DNA from: JAFGNB01 sp050304135
Lineage (GTDB): Bacteria; Fibrobacterota; Chitinivibrionia; Chitinivibrionales; Chitinispirillaceae
DNA: 64,000 nucleotides
Reading direction: 5' to 3'
Assembly: GCA_050304135.1 (NCBI GenBank)
Contig: JBNLDC010000023.1
Coordinates: 1 to 64,000 of the forward strand
Positions 55,507-64,000 of the stretch are shown here, piece by piece. Position 1 is the first letter of the stretch, and each line of letters opens with the position of its first letter. A program made the translations under genes and the position numbers. Under the pieces are notes generated by a model, which made no database searches, was not told where the DNA came from, and saw nothing but the letters and a program-made list of their open reading frames with translations.

Positions 55507-56444
55507 AAATAGTTGTAACCGGAGCTGCAGGAATGCTGGGAACGGCAGTGGTGAATCATTTTTCCCGGAATCATGAAGTGTTTGCTACCGATGTTGTGAA
55601 AGGAGTGGATCCCGGGAATGTGGTCTGGAAATGTATTGATTTACTCGATAATAAAGCGATATCTGAATGGTTGACTTATGTCAAACCAGAGGTCGTGGTG
55701 CATTGCGCGGCCCTGGTGAACGTGGATTTGTGTGAAAAAAAACCTGAACTGGCATATGCACTTCATGTCGGTGTCGCAGAGTATTTGGCACAGGTGGTTA
55801 GTGGATGGAATGGAATCGTGGTGTATATATCCACAGATTCAGTATTTGATGGCAGGAAACCGGGCGCTTATGTAGAGGCTGATCCGGTAAATCCTCTCAA
55901 CGTTTATGCACAAACAAAATATGAAGCAGAAAAACACATACTGGCAATTCCGAATGGAGTTGTGTTACGGACGAATATTTTCGGTTGGAGCCGTTCGGAT
56001 GCTGTAAGTTTTGCTGAGTGGGTGCTAAAAGGGCTGGTCTTAGGCGAAAAAAGAACCATGTTTTCCGATGTCCTCTATACACCGATCCATGTCTGTCATC
56101 TTGCAGAGTGCATAGAGCGCGTTCTTATTGAAAAAGTATCAGGATTATACCATGCGACAGGAAGTGATATCCTTTCTAAATATGAATTTGCAAAAAGAGT
56201 TGCGGAAATTTTCGGTCTGTCAGGAAATTCGATTGTATCCGTGAGCGTTGATGAATCGCATCTCACTGCTTGCCGACCTAAAAATATGGCTCTGGACAAC
56301 AGGTCTCTTTGTAATGCAATCAGGTGGAGGATTCCTGGTGTCGGTACCGGAATTCATTTGATGAAGGAGCACTATGATTCTGGATGGTTATCCACGATAA
56401 AGCAACGGGCGGTTGGCGAGGACTATCATTTCTGGGAGGAATAA
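55503..56444 (+). CDS. RmlD-like sugar nucleotide reductase (SDR)
   Basis: A 313-residue extended SDR of the dTDP-4-dehydrorhamnose reductase type. IVVTGAAGMLGTAVV is the nucleotide loop. VVHCAALVNVDLCEKKPELA, YISTDSVFDGRKPGAYVEADPVNPLNVYAQTKYEAE (with Y-x3-K) and TNIFGW are family hallmarks. ATG at 55503 overlaps the preceding stop (ATGA), so it is translationally coupled to the dehydratase. It probably reduces the 4-keto sugar made there. The exact sugar product is unknown. Confidence 0.9.
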   Translation: MKIVVTGAAGMLGTAVVNHFSRNHEVFATDVVKGVDPGNVVWKCIDLLDNKAISEWLTYVKPEVVVHCAALVNVDLCEKKPELAYALHVGVAEYLAQVVSGWNGIVVYISTDSVFDGRKPGAYVEADPVNPLNVYAQTKYEAEKHILAIPNGVVLRTNIFGWSRSDAVSFAEWVLKGLVLGEKRTMFSDVLYTPIHVCHLAECIERVLIEKVSGLYHATGSDILSKYEFAKRVAEIFGLSGNSIVSVSVDESHLTACRPKNMALDNRSLCNAIRWRIPGVGTGIHLMKEHYDSGWLSTIKQRAVGEDYHFWEE

Positions 56445-56445
56445 C

Positions 56446-57510
56446 ATGGAGATCGAAATTGGATCACGGAGGATCGGGAAAAATTCACCGGTTTATTTCA
56501 TAGCAGATATAGCCGCAAACCATGATGGTGATCTGGAAAGGGCGTTGAAGTTAATCCGGTTGGCTGCTGCTGCGGGGGCAGATGCCGCTAAATTTCAGCA
56601 TTTTACTGCTGAAACGATTGTAAGTGATACAGGATTCAGGAACCTTGGTGGACAGCAATCGCATCAGTCCGCATGGAAAAAAAGCGTTTTTGAAGTATAC
56701 AAAGATGCATCCCTGAATATTGAATGGACTCAAATTTTAAAAAAAGAATGTGATACCTGCGGAATTTCGTTTCTGACTTCACCGTATTCAAAGGCACTGA
56801 TTGATGCCGTTGATCCTTTTGTTGAAGCCTACAAAATTGGCTCTGGGGACATAACCTGGCATGAAATTATACGATATATGGGAGAAAAACAGAAGCCTTT
56901 AATAATTGCTTCAGGTGCTTCCTCGTTAGTGGATGTGGTTACTGCGATGGACGTTGCATTTGCATGCACTGACAAGGTGGTATTGATGCAATGTAATACC
57001 AATTATACCGCTTCACTCGAGAATTTTAAGTTCATTAACCTTGGTGTTCTTCGTTGTTATGCTCAAATGTATCCGGATGTAATCCTGGGATTATCGGATC
57101 ATACACCAGGCCATGTGACGGTTCTGGGTGCGGTAGCTCTGGGTGCGCGGGTAATAGAAAAACATTTTACCGACGATGTTCGACGGTCTGGTCCGGACCA
57201 TGCTTTTTCAATGGATCCGGATTCTTGGCGGGAAATGGTCGAGCGTACCCGTGAACTTGAAAATGCTCTGGGGACTGGTATCAAACGAGTTGAAGAAAAT
57301 GAAACACAGACGGTTATTCTGCAACGAAGGGCAATCAGATCAGCCAGAATGCTTTCGAAAGGAAACGCTATTTCGATGGATGATCTTGTAATGCTTCGAC
57401 CTTGCCCGCCAGAAGCTATTCCTCCGTATGATATAAGTAAGGTGATAGGAAAAACACTTGTCAAGGACATCATGCAAGGGGAACATCTGGAGTGGAAAAA
57501 CCTCGCTTAG
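56446..57510 (+). CDS. NeuB-like nonulosonate synthase
   Basis: A 354-residue TIM-barrel synthase that condenses PEP with a sugar aldehyde to make a nine-carbon acidic sugar. YFIADIAANHDGDLERALKLI, the D-A-A-K-F-Q-H strand, SPYSKALIDAVDPFVEAYKIGSGDI, LMQCNTNYTAS and GLSDHTPG match NeuB. The last 65 residues are a SAF (antifreeze-like) domain (MLSKGNAISMDDLVMLRP). GGAGGAATAAC precedes ATG 56446 directly. It is coupled with the surrounding sugar genes. Confidence 0.93.
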   Translation: MEIEIGSRRIGKNSPVYFIADIAANHDGDLERALKLIRLAAAAGADAAKFQHFTAETIVSDTGFRNLGGQQSHQSAWKKSVFEVYKDASLNIEWTQILKKECDTCGISFLTSPYSKALIDAVDPFVEAYKIGSGDITWHEIIRYMGEKQKPLIIASGASSLVDVVTAMDVAFACTDKVVLMQCNTNYTASLENFKFINLGVLRCYAQMYPDVILGLSDHTPGHVTVLGAVALGARVIEKHFTDDVRRSGPDHAFSMDPDSWREMVERTRELENALGTGIKRVEENETQTVILQRRAIRSARMLSKGNAISMDDLVMLRPCPPEAIPPYDISKVIGKTLVKDIMQGEHLEWKNLA

Positions 57511-58139
57511 CAATAATAATTCCTGCATGGAATGAGGAAGCAACGATCGGAGAGGTAATCCGTTCGGTTAAAGAATACGGATCTGTAATTGTAATAAATG
57601 ATTGTTCTACTGATGGAACGGCCACTGTGGCTTTGGATGCCGGTGCGGTAGTGATTAGCCACGAAACTAACCGTGGATACGATGATGCATTGAATATCGG
57701 ATTTGAAAAAGCCTGTAAACTTGGATGTTCATTTGCCATTACGTTTGATGCTGATGGTCAGCATGATCGTCGGTTAATTGATAGTTTCTATAATCTGCTT
57801 TTAGAGGGAAATGATGTTGTACTGGGTATCAGGCCGGCTCCTGCTCGATTGGCAGAGTACGTTTTTGCCTTAATTACAAAGTTTTTATGCGGGATTCAAG
57901 ATCCACTCTGCGGGATGAAGGGATATGATATGAAAATATATAAGGAACGCGGGTTTTTTGATTCCTGTCAATCCATCGGATCTGAACTGGCAATATGGGC
58001 TTGTCGACATGGAAAGAAGTTCGCTCAGATTCAAATCCCCATCCATGCCCGAAAAGATACCCCACGCTTTGGGAGAATGTTTAAGGCCAATATAAAAATA
58101 TTCAAAGCTATTTTTCGCGTCATCACCACTACTCACTGA
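57492..58139 (+). CDS. GT2 family glycosyltransferase (small)
   Basis: A 215-residue GT-A fold enzyme of the polyprenyl-phosphate sugar transferase type. LAIIIPAWNEEATIGEVI starts the domain, VINDCSTDGT and ITFDADGQHD (D-x-D metal motif) follow, and a short hydrophobic segment lies near 128. It starts at GTG, 19 bases inside the end of the neuB-like gene. No long C-terminal membrane part is present. It likely makes a lipid-phosphate sugar or a short linkage in the glycan. Confidence 0.85.
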   Translation: MEKPRLAIIIPAWNEEATIGEVIRSVKEYGSVIVINDCSTDGTATVALDAGAVVISHETNRGYDDALNIGFEKACKLGCSFAITFDADGQHDRRLIDSFYNLLLEGNDVVLGIRPAPARLAEYVFALITKFLCGIQDPLCGMKGYDMKIYKERGFFDSCQSIGSELAIWACRHGKKFAQIQIPIHARKDTPRFGRMFKANIKIFKAIFRVITTTH

Positions 58140-58153
58140 GGTAATCCCCGGCA

Positions 58154-59047
58154 ATGAAAATCGGAGAGAGAATAGCACTTGGAACGGTTCAGCTTGGTCT
58201 GCGATATGGAATCGCCAATGTACATGGAAAGCCTTTTCAGAATGATGCTCTGGAGATTCTTGATATTGCATGGAAATTAGGCATACGTTCATTTGATACC
58301 GCCGCTGCATATGGTGATTCAGAAACCGTTATTGGCAAATGGAATTGCAACGATCCGACAGTGCGTATAGTTACCAAGTATACCGATAGTAAAAGTGATG
58401 CAACAATTTCTGAGCGATTACAAAATGGTCTTGATGCTTCATTAAACCGGCTACAGCGAGATCATCTCTATGGATATTTATTGCACGATGCCAGTCTGGT
58501 CGGGAAACAAGAGTGGGTTGAGGGATTGGCACACTTGAAAGAGAGTGGTTTAGTTGCATCAGTGGGGATTTCCGTGTATACACCCGAGGAAGCAATGGCT
58601 GCAGTTGAGTCAGAGATGATAGACATCATCCAGATTCCGTACAATGTGTTTGACCAAAGGTTAGATGAATGTGGTTTTTTTGAAAACGCTGCATTCAGGG
58701 GGAAGGAAATATGGGCGCGGAGTGTTTTCCTCCAGGGTTTACTGTTTCTGAGCGAAGAGCGGATTCCCGAAAGCTTGCTGCAAATTATTCCGCATCGAAA
58801 AAAACTGGAAGCAATAGCCAAAAAATATGGATTGTCGGTGCAAAACCTTGCCCTTCTTTTTTCCTTGGGCAATATGAATATTGATCGTGTACTTATAGGT
58901 GTGGAAACCAAGGAACAGTTGCTCGAATACGGAACAATGAAAATTGACTTTGAAAATTTTTCCGACTGTCGCTCAGAAATTATTCAGGCATTCCGAGGAA
59001 ATGTCGCACCATATCTTGTTTCACCTCAATATTGGAAACTGAGATGA
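58154..59047 (+). CDS. Aldo/keto reductase
   Basis: A 297-residue TIM-barrel NADPH-dependent oxidoreductase. ALGTVQLGLRYGIAN, IRSFDTAAAYGDSE (catalytic Asp and Tyr), VTKYTD (Lys) and YLLHDASLV (His) are the family signature. It has the position and length of a sugar-cluster enzyme and overlaps the cytidylyltransferase gene by four bases. It may reduce a keto sugar in the nonulosonate-like pathway; its precise step is not known. Confidence 0.9.
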   Translation: MKIGERIALGTVQLGLRYGIANVHGKPFQNDALEILDIAWKLGIRSFDTAAAYGDSETVIGKWNCNDPTVRIVTKYTDSKSDATISERLQNGLDASLNRLQRDHLYGYLLHDASLVGKQEWVEGLAHLKESGLVASVGISVYTPEEAMAAVESEMIDIIQIPYNVFDQRLDECGFFENAAFRGKEIWARSVFLQGLLFLSEERIPESLLQIIPHRKKLEAIAKKYGLSVQNLALLFSLGNMNIDRVLIGVETKEQLLEYGTMKIDFENFSDCRSEIIQAFRGNVAPYLVSPQYWKLR

Positions 59048-59793
59048 TCAACGCTATTCTAATACAAGCTCGAATGGGTTCAACCCGTCTACCGGGAAAG
59101 GTATTGATGAGGCTTGGAGACAGCGAAGTCCTCGGCCAGGTCATCAGGCGGGCTCGGCTGGCGAATGTGGGGGAGGTGATTGTCGTAACAACACATAACC
59201 GAGAGGACATTCCGATCGTTGAATATTGTTCGTCAATAGGGGTCAAGGTATTTTGTGGTTCAGAACAGGATGTACTGGACCGTTACTGGCAAACGGCAAA
59301 ACTGCTAGATGTTGACAATATTATCCGGGTAACTGCGGATTGCCCTTTGCTTGATCCCGGTGTTCTTAAGATGATTGCTGCGGTACATTGCTCAGAGGGG
59401 GCAGATTATACCAGTAATACTATCGAAGAAACATATCCTGATGGACTGGATGTGGAAATTTTCAGGAAAAGTGTTCTTCAAAGAGCCTGGAAAGAAGCAA
59501 CGCTCAGTTCAGAACGTGAACATGTAACGCCCTATATAAAGAAAAATCCACAGTTGTTTTCATTAAAAAGCATTAGATCTGAAGTTGATCTAAGTCATAT
59601 GAGATGGACAATCGATCAGACTGAGGATTATCAGTTTTTACAGGCTGTTTATGGTGCCTTTATCGGAAGAGATGATTTTCAAATGAAGGATATTATTGCG
59701 CTACTTTCTGAAAAGCCTGAATTAGTGGCAATGAACGGAGCGATTGTACGGAATGAAGGGTATTTGAAATCATTGCAAAAGGATAATCGATGA
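59044..59793 (+). CDS. SpsF/NeuA-like cytidylyltransferase
   Basis: A 249-residue nucleotidyltransferase of the CTP_transf_3 type. AILIQARMGSTRLPGKVLMRLG is the N-terminal nucleotide-binding loop, and VTADCPLLDPGVL and YTSNTIEETYPDGLDVEIF are typical of SpsF/NeuA-like proteins. It activates an acidic sugar as the CMP derivative. ATG at 59044 overlaps the aldo/keto reductase stop, and its own stop overlaps the next gene, so all three are coupled. Confidence 0.9.
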   Translation: MINAILIQARMGSTRLPGKVLMRLGDSEVLGQVIRRARLANVGEVIVVTTHNREDIPIVEYCSSIGVKVFCGSEQDVLDRYWQTAKLLDVDNIIRVTADCPLLDPGVLKMIAAVHCSEGADYTSNTIEETYPDGLDVEIFRKSVLQRAWKEATLSSEREHVTPYIKKNPQLFSLKSIRSEVDLSHMRWTIDQTEDYQFLQAVYGAFIGRDDFQMKDIIALLSEKPELVAMNGAIVRNEGYLKSLQKDNR

Positions 59794-61100
59794 GAACAGG
59801 TCAAAAATTGTACTCTGAAGCAAAAAAGATAATTCCCGGCGGGACACAACTGCTCTCCAAGAGGCCGGAAATGTTTCTTCCGGAGAATTGGCCTGCCTAT
59901 TACAGCAAAGCTTCCGGAATAAAAGTATGGGATCTTGACTATAGAGAGTATCTTGATTTCAGTTTTATGGGGATCGGAGCATGTATACTCGGGTATGCCG
60001 ATCCGGAGGTGAATGCTGCAGTGGAGAATGTTGTTAAAAGCGGAAACATGACAACATTGAATGCACCTGAAGAGCTGGAGTTGGCACGATTGCTGCTAAA
60101 ATTGCATCCGTGGGCGGAAATGGTCAGGTACGCTCGTTCCGGGGGTGAGGCAATGGCAATAGCCGTACGTATCGCACGTGCTGCAACCCGGAAGGAAATA
60201 ATTCTATTCTGCGGATACCATGGTTGGCATGATTGGTATTTATCTGCTAATTTGTCTGATGACAATGCATTGGATGGACAATTGTTACCCGGATTAAGTC
60301 CAAATGGGGTCTGCAGAGGATTGAAAGGCACCACTTTTCCATTCAAATATAACGATAGTGCAACATTTCTTGAATTACTTGGAAGATATAAGGATAAGGT
60401 TGCTGGAATTGTAATTGAATCGATACGAAATATTGAACCCGATACAGAATTTTTGCAATGTATCCAGGAGGCGGCAAACAGTAATGACATTCCTCTTATT
60501 GTAGATGAAGTTTCGAGCGGTTTCAGGCTCAATTTAGGTGGGGCGCATCTAATACTGGGTATAAAACCGGATATTGCTGTTTTTGCAAAAGGCATAAGTA
60601 ACGGTTTTCCGATGGCTGCAATCATTGGAACGCGTCGATATATGGATGCTTCTCAGGATACTTTTATCAGTAGCACGTACTGGACTGACCGGATTGGTCC
60701 GACCGCTGCGATAGCGACTATTGATAAAATGAGACGTTGTGAAGTTCAAAAAAAACTTGTGGAAATTGGTAAAAGCGTACAGACAGGGTGGAAGGAGATG
60801 GCAGAAAAGGCAGATCTTGCCATTGAGGTAGGAAGCATCTATCCTCTAAGTCATTTTGAATTTAGCAATAAGGACCCTCTTGTGTGTAAAACACTTTATA
60901 CTCAAGAAATGCTCGAGAGAGGATTTCTTGCGACCAACTCATTTTATGCCAGTTTTGCACATTCCGATCCGCAGATCGAGGAGTATTTGGATGCAACGTT
61001 TGAAGTTTTTGCCATTATCTCAAAAGCTATCCGGGCAGGTAACCTGCATTCACTTCTGAAGGGGCCGGTGTGTCAGACCGGTTTTAAAAGACTATCTTAG
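59790..61100 (+). CDS. HemL-like class III aminotransferase
   Basis: A 436-residue PLP enzyme related to glutamate-1-semialdehyde aminomutase. ARSGGEAMAIAVRIARAAT, VDEVSSGFRLNLGGAHLILGIKPDIAVFAKGISNGFPMAA (with the PLP lysine) and SSTYWTDRIGPTAAIATIDKM are family motifs. It lies in a sugar cluster between an SpsF-like gene and a GT2 gene, so a role in sugar amination is more likely than tetrapyrrole synthesis. The start overlaps the upstream stop (ATGA). Confidence 0.9.
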   Translation: MRTGQKLYSEAKKIIPGGTQLLSKRPEMFLPENWPAYYSKASGIKVWDLDYREYLDFSFMGIGACILGYADPEVNAAVENVVKSGNMTTLNAPEELELARLLLKLHPWAEMVRYARSGGEAMAIAVRIARAATRKEIILFCGYHGWHDWYLSANLSDDNALDGQLLPGLSPNGVCRGLKGTTFPFKYNDSATFLELLGRYKDKVAGIVIESIRNIEPDTEFLQCIQEAANSNDIPLIVDEVSSGFRLNLGGAHLILGIKPDIAVFAKGISNGFPMAAIIGTRRYMDASQDTFISSTYWTDRIGPTAAIATIDKMRRCEVQKKLVEIGKSVQTGWKEMAEKADLAIEVGSIYPLSHFEFSNKDPLVCKTLYTQEMLERGFLATNSFYASFAHSDPQIEEYLDATFEVFAIISKAIRAGNLHSLLKGPVCQTGFKRLS

Positions 61101-61120
61101 TTCGTTTTCGGGCAAACACT

Positions 61121-61972
61121 ATGGCAAATGTATCTGATGTAACTGCAGTTGTATGTACCTGGAATGCAGTTGTTTCTATAGAGGAATGTCTGTTATCTCT
61201 AAGGAAAAACGGTGTCCGGGAGATAATTGTAGTGGATGCGGGATCTAATGATGGAACGAGGGAGGTTGCGAAACAATTGGCCGACAGAATGCTCGATGAT
61301 CCGGGAAAAGGACTGGCACTGGCAAGAAATACAGGAATTGCCGAATGTCAAACAAAGTATGTAGTAAATGTCGGTGCTGATAACATCATGCCGCCCGAAA
61401 GTATCGCAAAAATGCTCAAGGCAATGAGCAAACATGGCTGGATAGGCGTCTCGGCGGTCACACTTCTAAAAGATACCAGGGGAAAGTACTTTGTGTCCTC
61501 AATGAATTTATATAAAATGGCTCGGTATGTTCCAGGTGAGAGAACGGTTATTGGCACACCAACACTGTTTGAATCGAATGTACTACAGAAACATCCGTAT
61601 GATCCAGCAATGACCCACAGCGATGATGGTGAACTATGCAATCGTCTCGGAGGAATGGGCTTCCGGTTCGGGATTGCAGATGTTGAAGTTTTTGAAATCG
61701 GGTTTGAAACATTTGGCTCCATTATCGAGAGATGGTCGCGTTATGGTAAAAGTGATTTTGAAACATTTTCCAAGTACGCTCCACAATGGAATTGGTTTTG
61801 TAAACTACAATCGTTGCTTTATCCATTAAGAAAAGAACTGGTGGAGCCATTTTTAAAAATAAGGGGATTAAAACGGATATATGTGCTTCCTTTTCTTATA
61901 CTGATAACGTTGATCCGGTACTATTATTGGGGAGTACATTCATTTACGCGTATAGATAAATCGAAATACTGA
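61121..61972 (+). CDS. GT2 family glycosyltransferase
   Basis: A 283-residue GT-A enzyme. VVCTWNAVVSIEECLLSL and VDAGSNDGTREVAKQ are the N-terminal strands. VNVGADNIMPPESI takes the place of the D-x-D region with a G-A-D variant. HSDDGELCNRL is the acidic catalytic region. A hydrophobic helix near the end (VLPFLILITLIRYYYW) suggests membrane association. It follows the aminotransferase gene by 20 bases. Sugar unknown. Confidence 0.85.
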   Translation: MANVSDVTAVVCTWNAVVSIEECLLSLRKNGVREIIVVDAGSNDGTREVAKQLADRMLDDPGKGLALARNTGIAECQTKYVVNVGADNIMPPESIAKMLKAMSKHGWIGVSAVTLLKDTRGKYFVSSMNLYKMARYVPGERTVIGTPTLFESNVLQKHPYDPAMTHSDDGELCNRLGGMGFRFGIADVEVFEIGFETFGSIIERWSRYGKSDFETFSKYAPQWNWFCKLQSLLYPLRKELVEPFLKIRGLKRIYVLPFLILITLIRYYYWGVHSFTRIDKSKY

Positions 61973-62061
61973 ATGAGGCACAACTTTTAATGTGAAGGGG
62001 GATGCCTGGAAGCAGCAGGTATTAAAATGAATGTAGTCATTATACAACGGTTTGTAATGCG

Positions 62062-63087
62062 ATGGGAATTAACGGAAAAATGGTATTAGAAGGAATGACT
62101 GAAAAAGAATTGTTGGAATTGTGTAATCCTGAACGAGCAATTACAGGAAATTGTCCGTGGATCTATTGGACGTCAGAACTTTATGGCCACGGAAGAATTA
62201 TCCGTGAATATGCTTTTTACCCACGCTTTTTACCTCTCATCGCATATTCTGATCACGGGTTAACTGGTTCAGATGTTCCATACAAGCATGAATTGGAGAC
62301 CGATGCACCGATTTTTTTGACTTATTCAAAAAAAAAGGCTGAAAATTTTAAAAAGCTGACCGGAAAAAAAAGCTATATCCTACTTTGGCCGGATATTTAC
62401 TACCGTCGAAAAAACAATATTCAAAGAAATGAAAGGCAAAATGGAACAATCGCTTTTGCCAATCATGGTACACCGGATCTTGTAAATGGTGGGGATCTTG
62501 ATGCTTATGCGAGAGCCTTAAAAAAATTACCTGAAAAATATCAGCCGGTAACTGTTTGCCTGCATATGCATGATATTAATAACGGTGAGCATCAGATTTT
62601 TATGAAACATCATCTGCCGGTAGTGACTGCAGGTAATACCTCTGACATCCGGTTTACTGAACGATTATATAGGATTTTAAAAAATTATTCTTACGCAACT
62701 TCAAATGCGATTGGCACGTACTCTGTATTGTCAATAGAGATGGGAATACCATTTTTTATTTATGGGGAACCAGCTGTTATGATTAATAAGTCCGACCCCA
62801 ATTATCCTATCGGAGCGTGCAAGCCTTTTGAAGCCGGAACCCTTTTCGAATACCTATATACTTCCTGTCAGTTGTCGGCAGGAGCTGATTTCATTAATAA
62901 AGAAGTAAAGAATAAAGTCGAACATGAGGTCGGGGTACATGACTCAATCGGAAGAATAAAACTGTTTTTTATACTGTGGTTTAGTTTTTTGAAATGGTTT
63001 TGCAAGAGAAAAAATCTATTATTCATGATTGCTGGTTTTCGTAATAGAATTATCGGGATAGTAAAAAAGGTATCGAAGGTATTGTAA
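62062..63087 (+). CDS. Uncharacterised glycan-cluster protein
   Basis: A 341-residue protein of unknown function. ATG at 62062 is used here, but ATGs at 62080 and 62095 are also possible, as no good ribosome-binding site decides between them. IAYSDHGLTGSDVPYKHEL, FANHGTPDLVNGG and ATSNAIGTYSVLSIEMGIPFFIYGEP could belong to a GT-B-like fold such as those of capsule glycosyl/phosphotransferases. The C-terminal segment near 300-340 is basic and hydrophobic and may touch the membrane. It lies between a GT2 gene and a flippase gene. Confidence 0.6.
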   Translation: MGINGKMVLEGMTEKELLELCNPERAITGNCPWIYWTSELYGHGRIIREYAFYPRFLPLIAYSDHGLTGSDVPYKHELETDAPIFLTYSKKKAENFKKLTGKKSYILLWPDIYYRRKNNIQRNERQNGTIAFANHGTPDLVNGGDLDAYARALKKLPEKYQPVTVCLHMHDINNGEHQIFMKHHLPVVTAGNTSDIRFTERLYRILKNYSYATSNAIGTYSVLSIEMGIPFFIYGEPAVMINKSDPNYPIGACKPFEAGTLFEYLYTSCQLSAGADFINKEVKNKVEHEVGVHDSIGRIKLFFILWFSFLKWFCKRKNLLFMIAGFRNRIIGIVKKVSKVL

Positions 63088-63091
63088 AACA

Positions 63092-64000
63092 ATGAAAAAT
63101 GGTTATTTAATAAGCTACCTGAAGATATATCTGTGGCAGGGAATTGCGTTTTTACTAAGATTCGTTTCCATGTTCATCGTCACACCTTTCCTGACAAAAG
63201 ATCCATCGACGTTCGGAGTGTATTCTGTTTGTCTTTCGGTGACAATGTTCCTGAATTACGCAGATCTGGGATTTCTGAATGCCTGTCAGAAATATGCTTC
63301 TGAATGTTTTGCCAGAAAAGAAGATGATCTTGAGCGAAAATATATCGGTTTTGGTACATTTGTGCTTTTGGTTTTTTCAATTCTTTTCAGTATCGTTTTT
63401 ATATTTTTGAGTTTTAATCCGCATATGTTAATTAAAGGTCTGGAGAATGAAGCGCAAATACGGATTGCCCGGAAATTGCTATTTATACTTGCTATATTTA
63501 CACCGGTGACAGTGTTCCAACGCATGATATCGATGGTCTTCGAAATACGGTTGAATAATTATGTTACTCAGCGTATATCACTCATTTCAAGTATTGTAAC
63601 GATAGGGTCGGTATTTATCTTTTTTACAAAAAACAAATATGACATAGTTGGCTATTATCTGTTCGGTCAGATCATGATATCACTTTCGGTAATCGTTAAC
63701 CTTTTCTTGGCAAGAAAGAGATATCACTATGATATCAAGGGTTTACTTCGAAGCATACGATTTGATCCAATGATATTCAAAAAAGCAAATGCATTGGCTT
63801 TTAGCGGTTTATACTGTACGATATTCTGGATTTTATTTTATGAGCTTGATCAGATTGCAATCGGAAAATATCTGGGAGCTGAAAAGGTCGCAGCCTATGC
63901 GATTGCCTTCTCGTTTTCAACAATATTCAGATTCACATTCAGTATATTGTATTCCCCCTTTACCAACCGTGTAAATTATTTTATTGGCAATAAAGATGAT
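63092..64000 (+). CDS. Wzx-type flippase (truncated by window end)
   Basis: The first 303 residues of a polytopic MOP-family membrane protein; the frame is open to the last base. MKNGYLISYLKIYLWQGIAFLLR, GVYSVCLSVTMFLNYADLGF, YELDQIAIGKYLGAEKVAAYAIAFSF and LYSPFTNRV are typical of Wzx/PST flippases. At least eight helices are visible. ATG 63092 lies five bases after the upstream stop. It would flip the sugar unit made by the second cluster and is distinct from the flippase at 16.4 kb. Confidence 0.88.
   Translation, partial: MKNGYLISYLKIYLWQGIAFLLRFVSMFIVTPFLTKDPSTFGVYSVCLSVTMFLNYADLGFLNACQKYASECFARKEDDLERKYIGFGTFVLLVFSILFSIVFIFLSFNPHMLIKGLENEAQIRIARKLLFILAIFTPVTVFQRMISMVFEIRLNNYVTQRISLISSIVTIGSVFIFFTKNKYDIVGYYLFGQIMISLSVIVNLFLARKRYHYDIKGLLRSIRFDPMIFKKANALAFSGLYCTIFWILFYELDQIAIGKYLGAEKVAAYAIAFSFSTIFRFTFSILYSPFTNRVNYFIGNKDD

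Overview
The window looks like one long cell-surface polysaccharide locus of a Gram-negative bacterium, carrying an exosortase/PEP-CTERM protein-sorting system at its centre. The outer-membrane polysaccharide exporter, the exosortase set and a secreted giant whose C-terminus resembles the sorting domains of Fibrobacterota/Bacteroidota point to an FCB-group bacterium. A Fibrobacterota (Chitinivibrionales-like) environmental lineage is my best guess, but this is inference and no rRNA or ribosomal gene is present to test it.

Layout. 0.2-2.3 kb (minus): two GT-B glycosyltransferases. 2.4-3.6 kb: a shattered capA-like pseudogene. 3.7-9.1 kb (plus): ATP-grasp, CapK/PaaK-like ligase, polysaccharide deacetylase and a GT39-like membrane transferase. 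9.1-15.0 kb (minus): a TolB-N-like envelope protein and a 1619-residue secreted beta-helix/Ig-like protein. 15.2-23.6 kb (minus): glycosyltransferases, a Wzx flippase, two tandem acyltransferase-3 proteins, an O-antigen ligase and a GNAT protein. 23.7-31.5 kb (minus): pyruvyltransferase, hexapeptide acetyltransferase, NAD synthetase-like protein, acyl carrier protein, PrmC-like methyltransferase, acyl-AMP ligase and an exosortase-type amidotransferase. 31.8-34.98 kb: SGNH-like protein, YdcF-like protein and a DegT aminotransferase. 35.0-44.8 kb (minus): exosortase-EpsI fusion, FemAB-like protein, PrsR-type sigma-54 activator, an AlbA_2/ATPase regulator, Wzc and Wza. 45.3 kb (plus): one PEP-CTERM protein behind a probable sigma-54 promoter. 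46-49.4 kb: a housekeeping patch (citrate synthase remnant, DAHP synthase, methyltransferase, lipoprotein) in which two inverted MITE-like repeats bracket the first three. 49.7-64 kb (plus): ligA, a DegT aminotransferase, then a second sugar cluster with an EPS-type MarR regulator, Wzz, PseB-like dehydratase, RmlD-like reductase, NeuB-like synthase, aldo/keto reductase, SpsF-like cytidylyltransferase, HemL-like aminotransferase, glycosyltransferases and a flippase cut by the window edge.

How it works together (inference). Precursors are made and decorated in the cytoplasm, flipped by Wzx, polymerised or ligated, and exported by Wzc/Wza. The exosortase processes the PEP-CTERM protein, whose transcription is probably switched on by the PrsR-like activator through sigma-54. 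The second cluster probably makes an acidic nonulosonate-like sugar and has its own regulator and flippase.

The most unusual structure is a family of hexamer-rich, hairpin-prone repeats in four consecutive gene junctions of the exosortase-to-Wzc block, with a fifth partial copy beside wza. Two full copies flank the AlbA_2 regulator as direct repeats. I found no transposase, CRISPR array, tRNA or rRNA.
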